The notes beneath the pieces were generated by a model. The model was given only the letters and a program-made list of their open reading frames with translations, was not told the DNA's origin and did no database searches. A program made the translations under genes and the position numbers. A DNA stretch of 5,092 nucleotides, taken from assembly GCA_946613735.1 (NCBI GenBank), contig CAMOFS010000135.1, forward strand, positions 1 to 5,092, read 5' to 3'. This document shows positions 5,006-5,092 of this stretch, one piece after another (position 1 is the first letter of the stretch; the number at the start of each line of letters is the position of its first letter). The stretch comes from an uncultured Lachnospiraceae bacterium. GTDB taxonomy: Bacteria; Bacillota_A; Clostridia; Lachnospirales; Lachnospiraceae.

Positions 5006-5079
5006 CGGCGTGTGGCTCAGTTTGGTAGAGCACTACGTTAGGGACGTAGGGGCCGCTGGTTCGAATCCAGTCACGCCGA
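5006..5079 (+). tRNA. tRNA-Pro(AGG), an A34 anticodon
   Basis: It folds fully. The acceptor is CGGCGTG/CACGCCG (5006-5012/5072-5078) with A73 at 5079. The D stem is GCTC/GAGC (5015-5018/5028-5031). The anticodon stem is CTACG/CGTAG (5033-5037/5045-5049) with loop TTAGGGA. The T stem is GCTGG/CCAGT (5055-5059/5067-5071) with loop TTCGAAT. The anticodon is AGG at 5040-5042. A34 would be expected to be deaminated to inosine by a TadA-type enzyme, allowing CCU, CCC and possibly CCA to be read. Proline identity (C1-G72, A73, G35, G36, G37) is intact. CCA is not encoded. The first 44 nt differ from tRNA-Pro(CGG) at only two sites, one being base 34, so the two genes arose by duplication or conversion. 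Confidence 0.92.
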
Positions 5080-5092
5080 CTTAGTATTTACA

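Noticed and set aside
4827..5033. 68-residue antisense frame ending in GVTGFEPATSTSRT
   Set aside because: It is an artefact of reading the minus strand across tRNA genes and spacer repeats. This GVTGFEPATSTSRT-like peptide is a well-known spurious translation of tRNA sequence.

Overview
The window looks like chromosomal DNA of a low-to-moderate GC member of the Clostridia, most likely a motile, butyrate-producing Lachnospiraceae relative of Roseburia or Butyrivibrio. The main reasons are a full-length butyryl-CoA:acetate CoA-transferase of the Roseburia type, a ROK glucokinase, a flagellin-family gene, strong AGGAGG ribosome sites, Firmicute-type TTGACA/TATAAT promoters and tRNA genes without an encoded CCA end. 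The genus assignment is inference. All genes are on the + strand.

Layout: (1) 1-161 is the 3' end of an unidentified gene whose product ends in a membrane helix and an Arg-rich tail. (2) 162-1327 holds a secreted cell-wall hydrolase gene (signal peptide, SH3 domain, SleB-type catalytic domain). It has a near-consensus promoter and an unusual leader: the only good Shine-Dalgarno lies 44 nt from the ATG, with a hairpin between them that would restore normal spacing. (3) 1328-2253 holds a terminator overlapped by the next promoter, then a divergent flagellin-family gene and a strong terminator. (4) 2254-4703 is a probable two-gene operon, ROK glucokinase then butyryl-CoA:acetate CoA-transferase. 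The 47-bp gap between them carries a copy of a dispersed 'CHSE'-type intergenic repeat. (5) 4704-5092 is a tRNA pair: tRNA-Pro(CGG) and, after a repeat-rich spacer, tRNA-Pro(AGG).

How the parts relate: glucokinase commits glucose to glycolysis and the CoA-transferase performs the last step of butyrate formation, so the operon pairs entry and exit of one fermentation. The wall hydrolase and flagellin-like gene are surface functions with separate transcription units. The most unusual item is the tRNA-Pro with an A34 (presumed inosine) anticodon, because in most bacteria A34 is restricted to tRNA-Arg(ACG). By my hand count, 29 of the 33 proline codons in the four complete genes are CCC or CCU (22 CCC, 7 CCU, 3 CCG, 1 CCA), which are the codons an I34 tRNA would read. 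I found no CRISPR array, transposase or phage gene. Most of the window is ordinary core-type gene content, and the unusual signals are in the leaders, spacers and tRNAs.
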